DNA from: Mesostigma viride
Taxonomy: Eukaryota > Streptophyta > Mesostigmatophyceae > Mesostigmatales > Mesostigmataceae
Reading direction: 5' to 3'
Assembly: GCA_009746045.1 (NCBI GenBank)
Contig: RPFO01000156.1
Location: 2,840,452 to 2,904,451, forward strand
Length of the DNA stretch: 64,000 nucleotides
Shown: piece after piece, positions 13,401 through 21,989 of the stretch
Layout: each line of letters opens with the position of its first letter
How positions within the stretch are numbered: position 1 is the first letter of the stretch
Translations under genes and position numbers: made by a program
Notes under the pieces: model-generated
What the model was told of the DNA's origin: nothing
The model's input: the letters and a program-made list of their open reading frames with translations, nothing else
The model's database searches: none

Positions 13401-16400
13401 TGCGCCGGAAGAGGAAGAGGCGGCACCGACGCCGCGAGAAACGCCTGTAAAGGATAGGACACCCGCTCGAGAGTCACACTCTACGATGGCCCCACCCAAA
13501 GTTGGCGACTTCTTTGAGATGTAAGCCACGGCCCTAGGACAATCCACAAAAATGTTTTTTGCAGCTACATGTAGGGTCATAAGGGGGCACCCTAACCCTG
13601 TTGAACTGTCCCATTCGGCCGGTAAGGGCAATTACAGGATGCAGATTAAGGTCGTGAAGTGCCTTGGTCACATCGATCATTGGCGGATGGGTAGGATTCT
13701 CTTCGGATGGCATGACATGATAAAGCGAATCTGTCAGCTTTGGATTTTCGCACGAAACCTTAAATGACAGAACTAGGCTCTGAGACGCCATAGTTCTCGG
13801 CAGAGCGTGCAGGCCTACAGGTGAGAAATTTTGCAGGCTGGTGCGCACTTTGCACTTGTACCACCAGTAAATGGAAGGTTTTGGCTCGCGGCCCCCCGTG
13901 TTTGTCCTTCCAACCAAAGCCCTAGCCGTCTCGCGGTAACCAAGGTAACGGTCGGGTCCGTGTGGAAAAACAATGTTAAATTACAGATGGGGGCAGGTGG
14001 CACCTTTCTGTTGCTTACTGAATCACAATCTGGCTGCGTCGGGGAGTGAGAAGATGGATTTTTGAGCTTTGGATGGGGGCCCCCCGCATTAACCGCGTGC
14101 TGATACAACACCACCTTCGAGTTCAGCACTAGCCCTTGGCTAGAATGTCATCATATGGGCATCGCCCTTCTATCTTAAGTGGAGAGTCCTAGGGGAATTC
14201 CCACTTAACCCAGACATAATGGAATAACATGCGTTGTTGACATCGTGCCACCCTGAAACTTGGTGAAGGTCATAATAAGAAGAAAAGAAAATTTTTCAGC
14301 CATTGTGCACGTATATGTGGGGTGTATATTGACAGTTATGACAGTATACACGCCCCAAATCCCTATCTACAGTGTATTTTCCACAGGGCAAGGGGGGTAC
14401 AATTTAAGAGGGTCCTAGCTAATTTATGATTCTATGGTCCATGCACATTGTTTCTAGCCAACTGGGGTAGCAAAATACTGTCAAATGTGAAAGGAGATAA
14501 TTTTGGAAATGAAAATACGCTCTCTTTTGCTAGGGGGGGACATTATTTACCAACCCGCATCAGATGGCACCGAATGAGCAAATATCAATTACTATACGGA
14601 CCAAAGCATACACCCTCGAGGTTTTTTACCATTCTGAGCACAAATGAGGGAGAGAAAGCATTTGGCACAAGGCCACCTGAGCGTGCCAAACATGGCTGGA
14701 CACTCCAAACTTCACATCATCAGCAGTGCCTGAACCACCTAGACACGTCAAATATGGCCAAATGACTTATTACCTGCTATGCCAAGGCACGGTTGCCACC
14801 AAATCGTGCTGCATTCTAACCACAAATGAGTATGGAGTAGCCTTTGCCTGCACGGCACATGGATAGCACGTAGCTAAGTAGCTGTAAGCCAATGACACCT
14901 ACAAATTATAGATCTCCCCAGATTATATGAACTCAGAAGCTACACCTTTCAATGCATGTTGGCACCAATCAGAACTGCACTCTGACCAACTGCCAGCAGC
15001 CCGCCTAGCAGGGGCCATGAACCACTCAATCATCTCACTGTCGCCATCGTCTCCGTCACACGAAGGGCAAAAGTAGCCAGCCTCATGATTACGCGGGTGA
15101 GGGGGGTGCCAAATGCCCATGCATTGCAAGTGCACACCCCACGAGCACTCATCGCCAAATAGCACAAATGGGTTGGCCACCCCTGCAACTGTGTGCTTAG
15201 TGAACAAGGCTGGTAGCTTTACACGTAGATGCCAAGAATGAACCAGGTCTAAGGTCATCCTACCAAACCATGGACGTCACCGCACCCTAGAAAGCTCTAT
15301 CCACAATGCCTAACCATCAGGGAGAACCCATGGTCCATAGACAAAGAATCATCATACATTCTGCACACCACGGCTTCTTACCATGGTTACCTTGCGTTGG
15401 TAGCATACTTTCTCACCCATATGCTTGGGCCGTCCCACAATGCAGTGAGAGATGCTTTCATAGAACAATGGCAACCCTTGAATAATTGATGTGCCACCCG
15501 TGCAACATGTCCGTTAGAAACACCACTGTAACCTTCCTTTCAAGCAAGAGCATTTGCTTATAAACAGCCTCTAGCTCGTCGGCCTTTCAATACTAATTTA
15601 ATTTTAGTATAACATTATTCAATTACGTCCTCTTAGTTTAACATTATATTAGTTACATATTTGACTAGATCTTAGTTTTACTAATTTATTCTAAATGAGT
15701 ACTTAGCCTTAGGGTTTGAGTCTTTGGCTGGCGCGGGAAGAATGTTGAACTTACCCTGGGGAAATCGGTTATCTCACCGTTTTTTTGGCGGGCGTGGGAA
15801 ATAAACGATTCCTAACCGAAAGCCAAGTAGTCATCTGATAGTTTATAGCCGAAAGCCAGGCGGGCGGGCGGGCGGGCGGGCGGGCGGGCGGGCGGGCGGG
15901 CGGGCGGGCGGGCGGGCGGGCGGGCGCGGGCGGGCGGGCGGGCGGGCGCGGGCGGGCGGGCGGGCGGGCGGGCGGGCGGGCGGGCGGGCGGGCGGGCGGG
16001 CGGGCGGGCGGGCGGGCGGCGGGCGGGCGGGCGGGCGGGCGGGCGGGCGGGCGGGCGGGCGGGTGGGTAGGTGGGCGGGTGGGTGGGTGGGTGGGTGGGT
16101 GGGTGGGTGGGTGGGTGGGCGGGCGGGCGGGCGGCGGGCGGGCGGGCGGGTGGGTGGGGTGACAGGGGCGCTCTTTACGGCTATCCAGCAGAGGCAAGAA
16201 GGCTCTATTTGTAGCTCTATTTACAGAAAAACAGTACTTCATCAGCGGCCTCGCCAAGAAGATCCATGCGTACCGGAGAGAAAGAACACAGAAAATGAGT
16301 TTCAGTAAGAGTTCTATTTATATCTCACCGGTGGCGACACGGAGCGAGAAAGGATACTGCATACGCGTTGATTTACAGCTTCACGCAATAGCTCACCAGC

Positions 16401-17784
16401 GGCGTCACGAAGAAGATGGGCAGCCACTTGACAAGCAGGTCCGTGCCAGGCTTCAGGAAGCTGCCACGTGGCGCGCAGAAATCATGCCACAACAAACGAG
16501 GCACGAATTGTAAGAGAAAGTGGAGGTATACCCCCCCCCACGCACTGCGTACATGGCGGCATTCGGTGCAGCGCAAATAGAGTGGTGGTGGCCAAGTTGA
16601 GCTCTCCCAACCCTCACAAGACGAAAGCATGTATATTTACCGCCACCAAGGGCCACCAAGCGCCACCAAGCGCCACCAAGCACTCACCTGATGATGGAGC
16701 GGGCCACAGGCGGGCTGACTGCGTTCAGGCCCGTGAGCGCGCCGAAGAGCGCAAACATGCCCACCAGGGGGGCCGGGAACTTGCCTTGCAGCCACTGGTG
16801 CACGACAACAGCAGCACGAAAAAATTCATCAATGAGACCGCCGGCGCAGGCCAGAAATCGGGAGAATCCGAACCATGGCAGCTCGAGCCTGCGGTGACCT
16901 TATCCGCGTTTGTCGAGTCCTCCAGGACGATGGAAATGAATTAAGGTGGAAATGTTTAGCCATGTACACTAAAAATAATAGCTGGCTGAATGCACATGGA
17001 AAAGTCAACCAACACATGGAAAACTCAAACAGTCCTGTTTAAAAAGTGCAAACGTGCTCACGGGGGACCCGGGGAACTTGCCGTCCTGCCACGGGCGGGC
17101 GGGCGGGCGGGCAGGCGGGCGGGCGGGCGGGCGGCGGGCGGGCGGGCGGGCGGGCGGGCGGGCGGGCGGGCGGGCGGGCGGCGGGCGGGCGGGCGGGCGG
17201 GCGGGCGGGCGGGCGGCGGGCGGGCGGGCGGGCGGGCGGGCGGGCGGGCGGGCGGGCGGGCGGCGGCGGGCGGCGGGCGGGCGGGCGGGCGGGCGGGCGG
17301 GCGGGCGGGCGGGCGGGCGGGCGGGCGGGCGGGCGGGCGGGCGGGCGGGCGGGCGGGCGGGTGGGCGGGTGGGCGGGCGGGCGGGCGGGCGGGCGGGCGG
17401 GCGGGCGAACGGGCGGGTGGGCGGGTGGATGGTTGGGTGGGTGGGGTCGGGGCACAGCACAGTGACGTTCTGAATGAAGGGGGTGTATGAATGAAGGTGG
17501 AAGGAAGCACCTGGCTCGCAGCGACTGGGGGTAGGGGACGACAGCACCATATTGCAGCCACTGGGGGTAGGGCAAAGGGGACGACAACACCATATTGCAG
17601 CCACTGGGGGTAGGGCAAAAGGGACGACAGCACCATACAATGCATCAAAAGGACAGCGATGCAGAAATTGCCTCGGGACCACTGCAAGTGCATGGCGACA
17701 CCATGATCCTTCACCTAAGATGCACTATTTCTTTAACTAACTTAAATAATGAACATAGTTTAAAAATATCTTCGTGGATTAACT

Positions 17785-17837
<53 letters not shown>

Positions 17838-18981
17838 GCCACCACCACCACCACCACCACCACCACCACCACATGAAACAAACAACGACAGCACAATACA
17901 CTAAGGGCGGGAGAGTTTATAGCTACTGGACCTGTCAACCTGTGATCTCGGTAAAAGAAAACGAGATTGGGAGTGACGTACGCCCTGGATTGACCTCCCA
18001 GAACTGTATGGCCAGATCCGTTCTGGGAGATGGATGATAAACTCTTGCTACAGTCAACGTTCTTGCCAGCACACAGTGTGCAAGCAGGAGACTTGAACAG
18101 GCGGTTTGTTGCTGAAAATCAAATTGCGGCTCGCATCTTATAAGCGAGCGTCATTGTAAAACAGCCCTAACCAAATTATCCAGGGGAGAGGGGAGGGGAG
18201 GGGGGCGGGGGAAGGGGGCGAGGGGTCAGTAACATGCTTCCTAGAATCACAGAGGGAATGGAACAGACCCAAAAGCAAATGGGCTGAAAGCGTGCCAAGG
18301 GCTAACAACGAGCTGGCTGTGTGCACTGGGTCGAAAGTATGTGGCACGTGTTTAAGGTTGATGGATCCCCCAATTATGGGTCTGAGCACTTCTGGACTCC
18401 GTACCACGTATTGCCAGACTCCGCATCCCAAGCCTTCAGGACCCCAGATCCCTGATCTGAGATCTCGGATCCAGATTTTCCCGATGTTCAAATTTTGGGA
18501 AAAGTCTTGACACTGGGATCCCAGGCCAAATGTCACCACTGCCATGCTCGCATACCGTCTGCTGTCCAGACGTGCCCATGTAAACGTGCCAGAAAACATA
18601 GAAAGCAACCCACCAGCGCAAGCCCGGCATGGATGGGAGATGCCCGGCGCAGCCAGCTGACCATTTAACTATTTATACCTGACCATCTATAGTGCCTACC
18701 CAGATCCACTGGGCGCACACGGACGTACCTTGGCCAGCATTCGGTTTCCTCCGTACAGCAGCGCGACCACGACCAGGGTTTGGATCTCTGCACCATGCCG
18801 TCGCCAGGTGCGGTGCGCAGGGATGCGAAATTAAATGTCATAAACATGATCACTTGATACACCGTCGGTATTGCTCACTCGACAAGAAGTCAGTGTTTAT
18901 CAAAGTCGAACTACATCCGAGGAGAACGAGACTGGGGGGGGGTGCGAACGATGACCTTCTGCACTGAAATATAACATGCAT
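1453..18981 (-). CDS. PLGG1: PLGG1-like plastid glycolate/glycerate translocator (13 exons)
   Basis: Inferred exons in transcription order: 18981-18879 (tentative first), 18787-18729, 16794-16688, 16460-16397, 11134-11065, 10344-10109, 8518-8503, 7468-7287, 6536-6399, 5737-5676, 4901-4828, 3238-3143, 1622-1453 (TAA). All have AG/GT borders and compatible phases, giving about 458 residues. The order of conserved blocks matches the plant PLGG1 family: LrgA-type GKFPAPLVGMFALF, VKWLPIFFVTPLVVLPLAV and VGGFFWTLL, then LrgB-type VLHPLLSCAV, RPGAGDIF, LLGANFGASVLNKFGV and GLGTAALVAKEP. Family knowledge: an inner-envelope multi-pass carrier that exports photorespiratory glycolate and imports glycerate. 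The first exon gives a short Arg/Ser-rich N-terminus that could be a transit peptide; this start is the weakest part. A Ser/Ala/Pro-rich linker joins the two halves. A further possible exon at 9388-9357 does not fit the phase and was left out. Introns reach 5.3 kb and are full of repeats. Confidence 0.82.
1719..2040 (-). repeat. Tandem echoes of the last-exon 3' splice site
   Basis: The exon start and acceptor at 1611-1665 (plus strand ggtgcccaggcctgtggggt) reappear almost unchanged at 1719-1773. More diverged copies occur near 1836 and 1996. Each repeat carries exon edge, splice acceptor and 50-100 bp of intron, so the intron contains three extra decaying acceptors of the same exon. Confidence 0.7.
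2041..3142. other. Intron sequence, PLGG1-like gene
   Basis: No exon was recognised here. The first 200 bp continue the decayed echo array (tgtgtgggaaacagc motif at 1914 and again at 2209). The rest has short AT dinucleotide runs near 2493-2520 and no coding signal I can support. Confidence 0.5.
3527..4230. repeat. AT-rich short tandem repeats in intron
   Basis: An 18-bp unit containing atagctataacctggaa is repeated about four times at 3525-3590, followed by related actagaatagct motifs to about 3735. The remainder to 4230 is unique intron-like sequence without coding potential. Confidence 0.6.
4236..4612. repeat. 24-bp minisatellite with embedded splice-donor consensus
   Basis: About 16 nearly identical 24-bp units each contain agcaggtaagtatag followed by ta(t/a)gcataac. 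The unit includes a perfect eukaryotic 5' splice-site match (CAG|GTAAGTAT) on the plus strand, antisense to the surrounding PLGG1-like gene. Long open frames on the minus strand across it (repeated CYAYYTYLLL-type peptides) are products of the repeat, not genes. Confidence 0.9.
4679..4770. repeat. Short tagattaccg/tagagtaccg tandem repeat
   Basis: Roughly 10-bp units gtagattac(c/t) and gtagagtacc alternate about eight times immediately upstream (plus-strand coordinates) of exon 4901-4828. No coding signal is present. Confidence 0.6.
5013..5193 (-). repeat. Two echoes of the 4828-4901 exon start
   Basis: The exon/intron border at about 4884-4912 (ggacggccagcgcgctgagg) reappears as ggaccgccagcgcgctgtgg at 5025-5045. 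A more diverged form with gaatggggacggaaggtgct occurs at 5154-5173. Both copies keep several bases of flanking intron. Confidence 0.6.
5840..5900 (-). repeat. Echo of exon 5737-5676
   Basis: The exon border aggcgggcctgggggcgcac at 5730 is copied as aggcgggcctgcgggcgcac at 5872. The upstream part aligns more weakly (gccaggggacg versus ggcaggggcac). On the coding strand both give an ARLLKL start after a cag acceptor, but the echo loses similarity after six codons and is unlikely to be spliced productively. Confidence 0.65.
6277..6352 (-). repeat. Two echoes of the 6399-6536 exon end
   Basis: The exon end and donor (acgatggacgaccaggcgag at 6400) are echoed twice as gatgggcggccaggcgagat at 6281 and 6319. 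The two echoes are nearly identical to each other, showing a second round of duplication. Confidence 0.6.
6541..6812. repeat. 11-bp GGAATAGAGGT minisatellite
   Basis: About 22 units of ggtggaataga occur, interrupted three times by a gggggatgaaaaag variant. The array starts directly at the 3' splice site of exon 6536-6399, so on the coding strand the acceptor is preceded by a CCTCTATTCCA pyrimidine-rich array. A poly-G run of about 26 bp follows at 6818-6842. Confidence 0.9.
6843..7006 (-). repeat. Echoes of the 6536 exon start
   Basis: The exon start with acceptor (gaggccgcaggggaggatct at 6515) recurs as gaggccgcaggggaggatct at 6973, followed in both by cctggtgg or gctggtgg. A more diverged copy lies at 6845-6875. 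The 11-bp minisatellite lies between exon and echoes. Confidence 0.7.
8503..8518 (-). other. 16-nt microexon of the PLGG1-like gene
   Basis: GTGTTCTATTTCCTGG sits between a cgcccgcag acceptor and a gtacgtg donor and encodes VFYFL plus the first base of the next codon. It joins the preceding exon (phase 0) and the next exon (phase 1), giving VFYFLAGRKVP. This aligns with the family's hydrophobic-glycine segment just before the conserved HP of VLHPLLSC. The size is unusual, but both splice sites and both phases fit. Confidence 0.65.
9098..9265. repeat. ~37-bp tandem repeat (ccattaattaattagaa)
   Basis: About four units of agcagagagacatccattaa with ttaattagaac(c/a) spacers. This is intronic for the PLGG1-like gene and has no coding signal. 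Confidence 0.85.
9404..9545. repeat. ~46-bp tandem repeat, three copies
   Basis: Three units begin with gggacggtagagaaggtaac and end with acagcacttcacata. The first unit starts in the acceptor-like segment of the 9357-9388 exon-like sequence, again linking an array to an exon edge. Confidence 0.85.
9780..9926 (-). repeat. Echoes of the 10109 exon end
   Basis: The exon end (gcgcgacgggcgcctcgctc at 10120) is repeated as gcgcgatgggcgcctcgctc at 9900 and as tgtgacgggcgcctctctcc at 9790. The latter also carries the splice-donor-side taccgtgag. The 9357-9388 exon-like segment may be a third, older copy. Confidence 0.65.
10418..10461 (-). repeat. Echo of the 10344 exon start
   Basis: The exon start (agagtccagaagaagccgcc at 10324) recurs as agcgtccagaggaaaccgcc at 10430. 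On the coding strand both read PVGGF(F/L)WTLLT. The copy lies upstream in the same intron. Confidence 0.7.
10749..10917 (-). repeat. Echoes of the 11065 exon end
   Basis: The exon end (cacgcaccgatgacggcgcc at 11058) is copied at 10873 as cacgcaccgatgaggcgatc, with aaacaggccacattg before it matching acacaggccacacc. A shorter, weaker copy occurs at 10749-10793 (ccctgatgacatcgcc). Confidence 0.55.
11474..11539. repeat. (GGGC)n microsatellite
   Basis: About 16 uninterrupted GGGC units. This is the first of several such arrays in the window, all in introns or just outside genes. Confidence 0.95.
11540..11765. other. AT-rich intron stretch
   Basis: Strongly AT-rich sequence between the GGGC array and the next tandem array. 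I see nothing coding in it. Confidence 0.5.
11766..12100. repeat. ~57-bp tandem repeat (gagtgtctataaaaacatac)
   Basis: Six diverged units share (c/g)gagtgtctataaaaacat, a tggtcact core and ttttgacagattac. The open frame across it (repeated SVYKNIHT peptides) is a by-product of the repeat. Confidence 0.85.
12240..13681. mobile_element. Inverted-repeat element carrying an unknown ORF
   Basis: Two inverted arms of about 660 and 750 bp (12240-12899 and 12931-13681) flank a ~30-bp loop. They share about 95 % of what can be compared by eye; the right arm has ~50 bp missing from the left. On the minus strand the right arm continues outward to about 14129 in coding-like sequence, so the left arm looks like a truncated inverted copy. 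It sits inside the 5.3-kb intron between exons 16397 and 11134 of the PLGG1-like gene. No terminal repeats or target duplication were identified. Confidence 0.6.
12907..14129 (-). pseudogene. Frameshifted unknown protein of the inverted-repeat element
   Basis: Minus-strand coding-like sequence can be followed through several frames. One piece around 14129-13815 contains NLTLFFHTDPTVTLVTARRL. Another at 13917-13534 contains HDLNLHPVIALTGRMGQ. A third at 13300-12931 contains GRYFPPDIALVLACKLYPTL. The left arm encodes the matching HDLNLHPVIALTGRMGQ on the plus strand at 12264. I do not recognise the family. Frame changes make it a pseudogene or a multi-exon gene; it is probably element-encoded. 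Confidence 0.4.
14923..15258 (-). CDS. PHD-like zinc-finger ORF (fragment)
   Basis: A 111-codon minus-strand frame contains GDECSWGVHLQCMGIW and, 15 residues later, GYFCPSCDGDDGDSE. The spacing C-x4-VHLQC ... FCPSC resembles the second half of a PHD-type zinc finger; no first Cys pair is clear. It lies in the large intron of the PLGG1-like gene on the same strand and may be a transposon or exon remnant. The start codon shown is not supported by context. Confidence 0.35.
   Translation of the reverse strand: MTLDLVHSWHLRVKLPALFTKHTVAGVANPFVLFGDECSWGVHLQCMGIWHPPHPRNHEAGYFCPSCDGDDGDSEMIEWFMAPARRAAGSWSECSSDWCQHALKGVASEFI
15580..15857. other. AT-rich to unique intron sequence
   Basis: TTAGT/TTAAT-rich sequence follows the PHD-like fragment. 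I see no gene or repeat beyond short imperfect attagttt motifs. Confidence 0.4.
15858..16158. repeat. (GGGC)n/(GGGT)n microsatellite
   Basis: About 300 bp of GGGC with occasional phase slips, passing through GGGT units at 16062-16118 and back to GGGC. Long PPARPPA or GGRAGGR frames across it are artefacts. Confidence 0.95.
16239..16356 (-). repeat. Two echoes of the 16397 exon end
   Basis: The exon end with its donor (gctcaccagcggcgtcacga at 16391) recurs as ttcatcagcggcctcgccaa at 16238 and as tctcaccggtggcgacacgg at 16322. Both copies lie downstream of the exon on the coding strand. Confidence 0.6.
16834..16985 (+). repeat. Dispersed short repeat, copy 1 (SINE-like)
   Basis: Contains gcgcaggccagaaatcggga and later gcagctcgagcctg. 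The same ~150-210 bp family is found at 25100-25320, 26010-26225 (inverted), 26435-26650 (inverted) and partly at 28505-28600. This copy ends 40 bp from the acceptor of exon 16794-16688. See the copy at 25100 for the possible tRNA-like boxes. Confidence 0.65.
17093..17446. repeat. (GGGC)n microsatellite
   Basis: About 350 bp of GGGC with phase slips, ending in GGGT variants. It starts directly at a cgtggcag|GACGGCAAGTTCCC segment (17060-17093, minus strand) that echoes the GKFP coding start of exon 16794-16688. Confidence 0.95.
17515..17640. repeat. ~43-bp tandem repeat (cagccactgggggtaggg)
   Basis: Three units of ccactgggggtagggcaaa followed by gggacgacagcaccat. This is intronic, with no coding signal. 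Confidence 0.8.
17787..17872. repeat. (GCC)n(CAC)n trinucleotide array
   Basis: About 16 GCC units pass into about 12 CCA/CAC units. The alanine/threonine frames across it are not genes. Confidence 0.95.
17873..18728. other. Intron sequence, PLGG1-like gene
   Basis: Unique sequence between the trinucleotide array and exon 18787-18729. A repeated gatctgagatctcggatcc motif at about 18440-18470 is the only structure noticed. Confidence 0.4.
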
Positions 18982-19103
18982 GCAAGAACGTATACATTGA
19001 TAATGCTTATTCTTGCCTGTCTCGCAGACAATTCCCGCACAGGCAACCGTCGCCTGCACTAAGCCATTGACTCAAATCCTTGAATGGTTAAAAGCCTGGT
19101 AAA

Positions 19104-19487
19104 TCACGAGAGGATCAGCAATATCTCATGCAACCTACTCTTTTGGATCGATCCCTCTTTGCGACTCTTCTCCTTGTCATCGGCAGAAGCCAGGCGGGCA
19201 TCGGTTGCCCACCGATGTCGCAACCGGTGCAGAAGGTAGACCGTAAGCGGAGCAGCCGCAATGCCAATTGCAGATCTTACAAGCCATTCCGCGGTTTTCT
19301 GCTGCCCGGCAGTCCTTGCCATACGGCCAGCTGCCATCCCCTTGCTGATGTTATCCTTAACAATTACGCCAACTTCGTGGCGAAGCTCGAAAATTTCACG
19401 CATCTTGGTTAATTTTCTAGTATTCCCAGCGATGAACTGCAAATCTTTGCCAAACAGGGTTTGTAACACTACCCACACAGCCTAAAT
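19104..19487 (-). CDS. Probable last exon of an unknown small membrane protein
   Basis: A minus-strand open frame after a gcgatttag acceptor-like site encodes about 124 residues and ends in TGA at 19104. It contains REIFELRHEVGVIVKDNISK, then a hydrophobic stretch WLVRSAIGIAAAPLTVYLL followed by a basic HRLRHRW, suggesting one membrane segment. An upstream minus-strand frame around 19735-19625 (MVRPLASILRQGFNNDTWRV) could be an earlier exon, but I could not find splice phases that join them. The gene would be divergent from DPH3 with its start near 19.7-20.0 kb. I do not recognise the family. Confidence 0.35.
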
Positions 19488-20088
19488 CGCATAAAACCTC
19501 CTTCGAAATCGGCACCAGGCGGGGACGTAACTCGTGCGGGGAAATGCAAACCGACAAGGCGAACAACTCCTGCGGGAACGCGCGCGCAGATAGGCCTGGT
19601 TACAGTCCGACTGACGCGTTGTTACGTGTGCCTGCTTGCATAGCTGATCAGCAACGTCGCCCCGAACACACGCCACGTGTCGTTGTTGAACCCCTGCCTC
19701 AGGATGCTAGCCAGTGGCCGTACCATTCATACGGCCACGACCGTTTCGCGTACCACCAAGCAGGCAAGCACCATTATTTTCGCCAGCCAGCTAGGCATAG
19801 GCGTCCGACCGAAACTTGCAGCCGCCCCCGCCGTAATAACATTCCGACAAAGGGACAACTCTCGTTGTTGTCACGCCATTTTTTTGCAGCTTGTCCGCCA
19901 TGTTTTGGCAGCTTCATCGGGGGCACGCGTAAGCTCGTTTGCTACAAAGCGTACGGCAGGAAGCAGCGCTGCTTTTGTTGTACGTTAGCGTCGGTATCTC
20001 ACCTGCGCTGGCTTTAAGGCGGATTGTGGGGCCCTAACCTTGCCAGGGAAACGACAGCTACGCCTAATTAAGTAGGAAAGTCCTCATC

Positions 20089-20728
20089 ATGTCGTACGAC
20101 GAGATTGAAATAGAGGACATGGAGTTCAACGAAGAGCTGAACATGTATACGTATCCATGCCCCTGCGGCGACTTCTTCCAGATTTCTGTGGTAAGCAATT
20201 TGCGCGCGTAACGTGCACATATCGTTAGGCGGCTAAGAGGCCCTTTCGGCCGGGAGGCGAGGGCGCGTGTAACTCACACAGCTCGTTTCTGTCTGTTTCT
20301 TATCTTTGCTTTCTCAGGAGGACCTTAAGATGGGAGAAGAGATTGCCAAGTGCCCCAGCTGCACGCTTTACATCACGGTTGTGTATTCGCAGGTAATGCT
20401 TGGGGAGGTTGGGGGTTTGGGCGACAATTCCCTGTTCCGCTCCTGCCGGTTATTGAACATCGCAAAATCTGTGGATTTGCGGTACTTTCCTACTAGATCT
20501 TGCCGATAACGTGACATCGTGTCGTGTTGCCAGCAAGGAATTTTAGGGCGTATGCCCTGCCTAACAAATCTTACGCGCCTTACATGCGCGGGTTTTACTG
20601 CGGGGGTGGGGCGGTGCATCTGAGTGTATGAAAATCGTTTTGCGTTTTCTTTAGCAGAAACTTTTTCAGCAGAATCGTTTCGTTTCATGTTGTAGAGGCA
20701 CGAGCTTGAGTCTAGTATCCTGGAATGA
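20089..20728 (+). CDS. DPH3: DPH3, CSL-type zinc protein of diphthamide synthesis
   Basis: Exons 20089-20190, 20318-20392 and 20696-20728 (all phase 0, GT-AG) encode 69 residues. The N-terminal block [20 protein letters not shown] followed by PCPCGDFF and [13 protein letters not shown] is the DPH3 signature. Four cysteines, C24, C26, C46 and C49, form the expected zinc/iron site. Family knowledge: DPH3 donates electrons to the DPH1-DPH2 radical enzyme that modifies a histidine of elongation factor 2, and also supports Elongator. The length is slightly below the usual ~80. The third exon ([10 protein letters not shown]) is the least certain; a read-through or another acceptor at about 20655 would give a different tail. 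Confidence 0.9.
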
Positions 20729-21050
20729 AGTTGCGATCATGCGGTGACTAAAAATAAATATCCACCTAGTACTAAGGCCCCTGCCATGGGCTTACTTAAT
20801 AAACACGTAGACCACGGGGTTGCACTGATGCAGCCAGCCATGTGTCCAAACACAAAAAACAAACTGTGCCCAGACCGAACCAAAGCAATGCTAGGCCAAG
20901 GATGAGTAAGGGAGGCTCGGTCGTGCTAGCATCTAGTATTGCAAGCCGGGAATATTGTGAGTACTTTTCGTTTCTATCGTTTTCCATATGTTTCCTTTTT
21001 CATGATTCTTCATTCGTGCTACGGGGAAGAGTGCAAGGATCCGCGTGAAC
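20729..21050. other. Spacer downstream of DPH3
   Basis: A possible AATAAA-like signal (aaaaataaatatcc at 20748) lies 20 bp after the DPH3 stop. No other feature was recognised. Confidence 0.4.
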
Positions 21051-21051
21051 A

Positions 21052-21450
21052 TGGTCTGTTCAGCATCGGGCACAGGTCATATGGGAGTGTACCTCTGAGA
21101 AACATAAGTTCCAGGGAGGGCATTAGCTTCATGGTCTATTCAGCATCGGGCACAGGTCATGTGGGAGTGTACCTCTGAGAAACATAAGTTCCAGGGAGGG
21201 CATTAGCTTCATGGTCTATTCAGCATCGGGCACAGGTCATGTGGGAGTGTACCACGGAGAGACATAAGTTCCAGGGGGGGCCATTAGCTTCATGGTATAT
21301 TCAGCATCGGGCACAGGTCATGTGGGAGTGTACCACGGAGAGACATAAGTTCCAGGGGGGGCCATTAGCTTCATGGTATATTCAGCATCGGGCACAGGTC
21401 ATGTGGGAGTGTACCACGGAGAGACATAAGTTCCAGGGGGGGCATTAGCT
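21052..21450. repeat. ~76-bp tandem repeat (gcatcgggcacaggtcat)
   Basis: Five to six units share ttcagcatcgggcacaggtc, then gggagtgtacc, then agacataagttccaggg. Later units are more alike (accacggagagacat) than the first two. The open frame across it is a by-product. Confidence 0.9.
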
Positions 21451-21780
21451 TCACTTTGTGCTTGTGTGTTCATTAGGATCAGTGACAGGGGGAGCATTAG
21501 TACAGTGTTATGCTTGTGTGTTGAATACGCCTGTTTGTTGCTGTCCTTTTACCTCTCAGCCGCTTGCCGGTACGTATCGAAGGCATGCGAAGACGCATGG
21601 AGACAGGAGTGAGGCACGGGAGAAGGGAAAAGGGAAGTGAAAGCACTGTTGACCGTCCCGGAATCGATCAGGTGTCGAAGGTACCTTAATTGGTACCCAC
21701 ATGACACAGTCACGCGCTTTTTAATTATTATTAATTAATTATTGTCATTCATTACTTTCAATTGTTATTTGTATGACTTT
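21451..21780. other. Unique spacer
   Basis: It contains ggtaccttaattggtaccca and nearby tgacacagtcacgcg. Related sequences recur at 31085 (ttcctttatcggtacctacg then tgacgcagtc) and at 40870 (ttcctttattggtgcccacg then tgacgcagtc). All three are followed by ttaattatt/attgattcatt. They look like the ends of a small dispersed element. Confidence 0.4.
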
Positions 21781-21989
21781 AATTGAAAGAAAACTTATAT
21801 CGTGGTTTGGTTTTCTGGACATCCCGGACCACCCCCTGGTTCGTTTCTATTCTCTCCGCCCCTCCCCTCCATGCTTTCATCCATTCCTTTGTATGGCCCC
21901 CTTTCTCTACCTTGGCCCCCTGTGAGCAGGAAGACTTCCAGGACCTGCCCCCCGCGCCACCCAAGCAAGAAGTGTTACCGCAGCCCATC

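Noticed and set aside
15769-17490. Long Ala/Arg/Pro or Gly/Arg/Ala frames over GGGC arrays
   Set aside because: Products of a GGGC tetranucleotide array in all frames. The real coding evidence here is the minus-strand PLGG1-like exons nearby.
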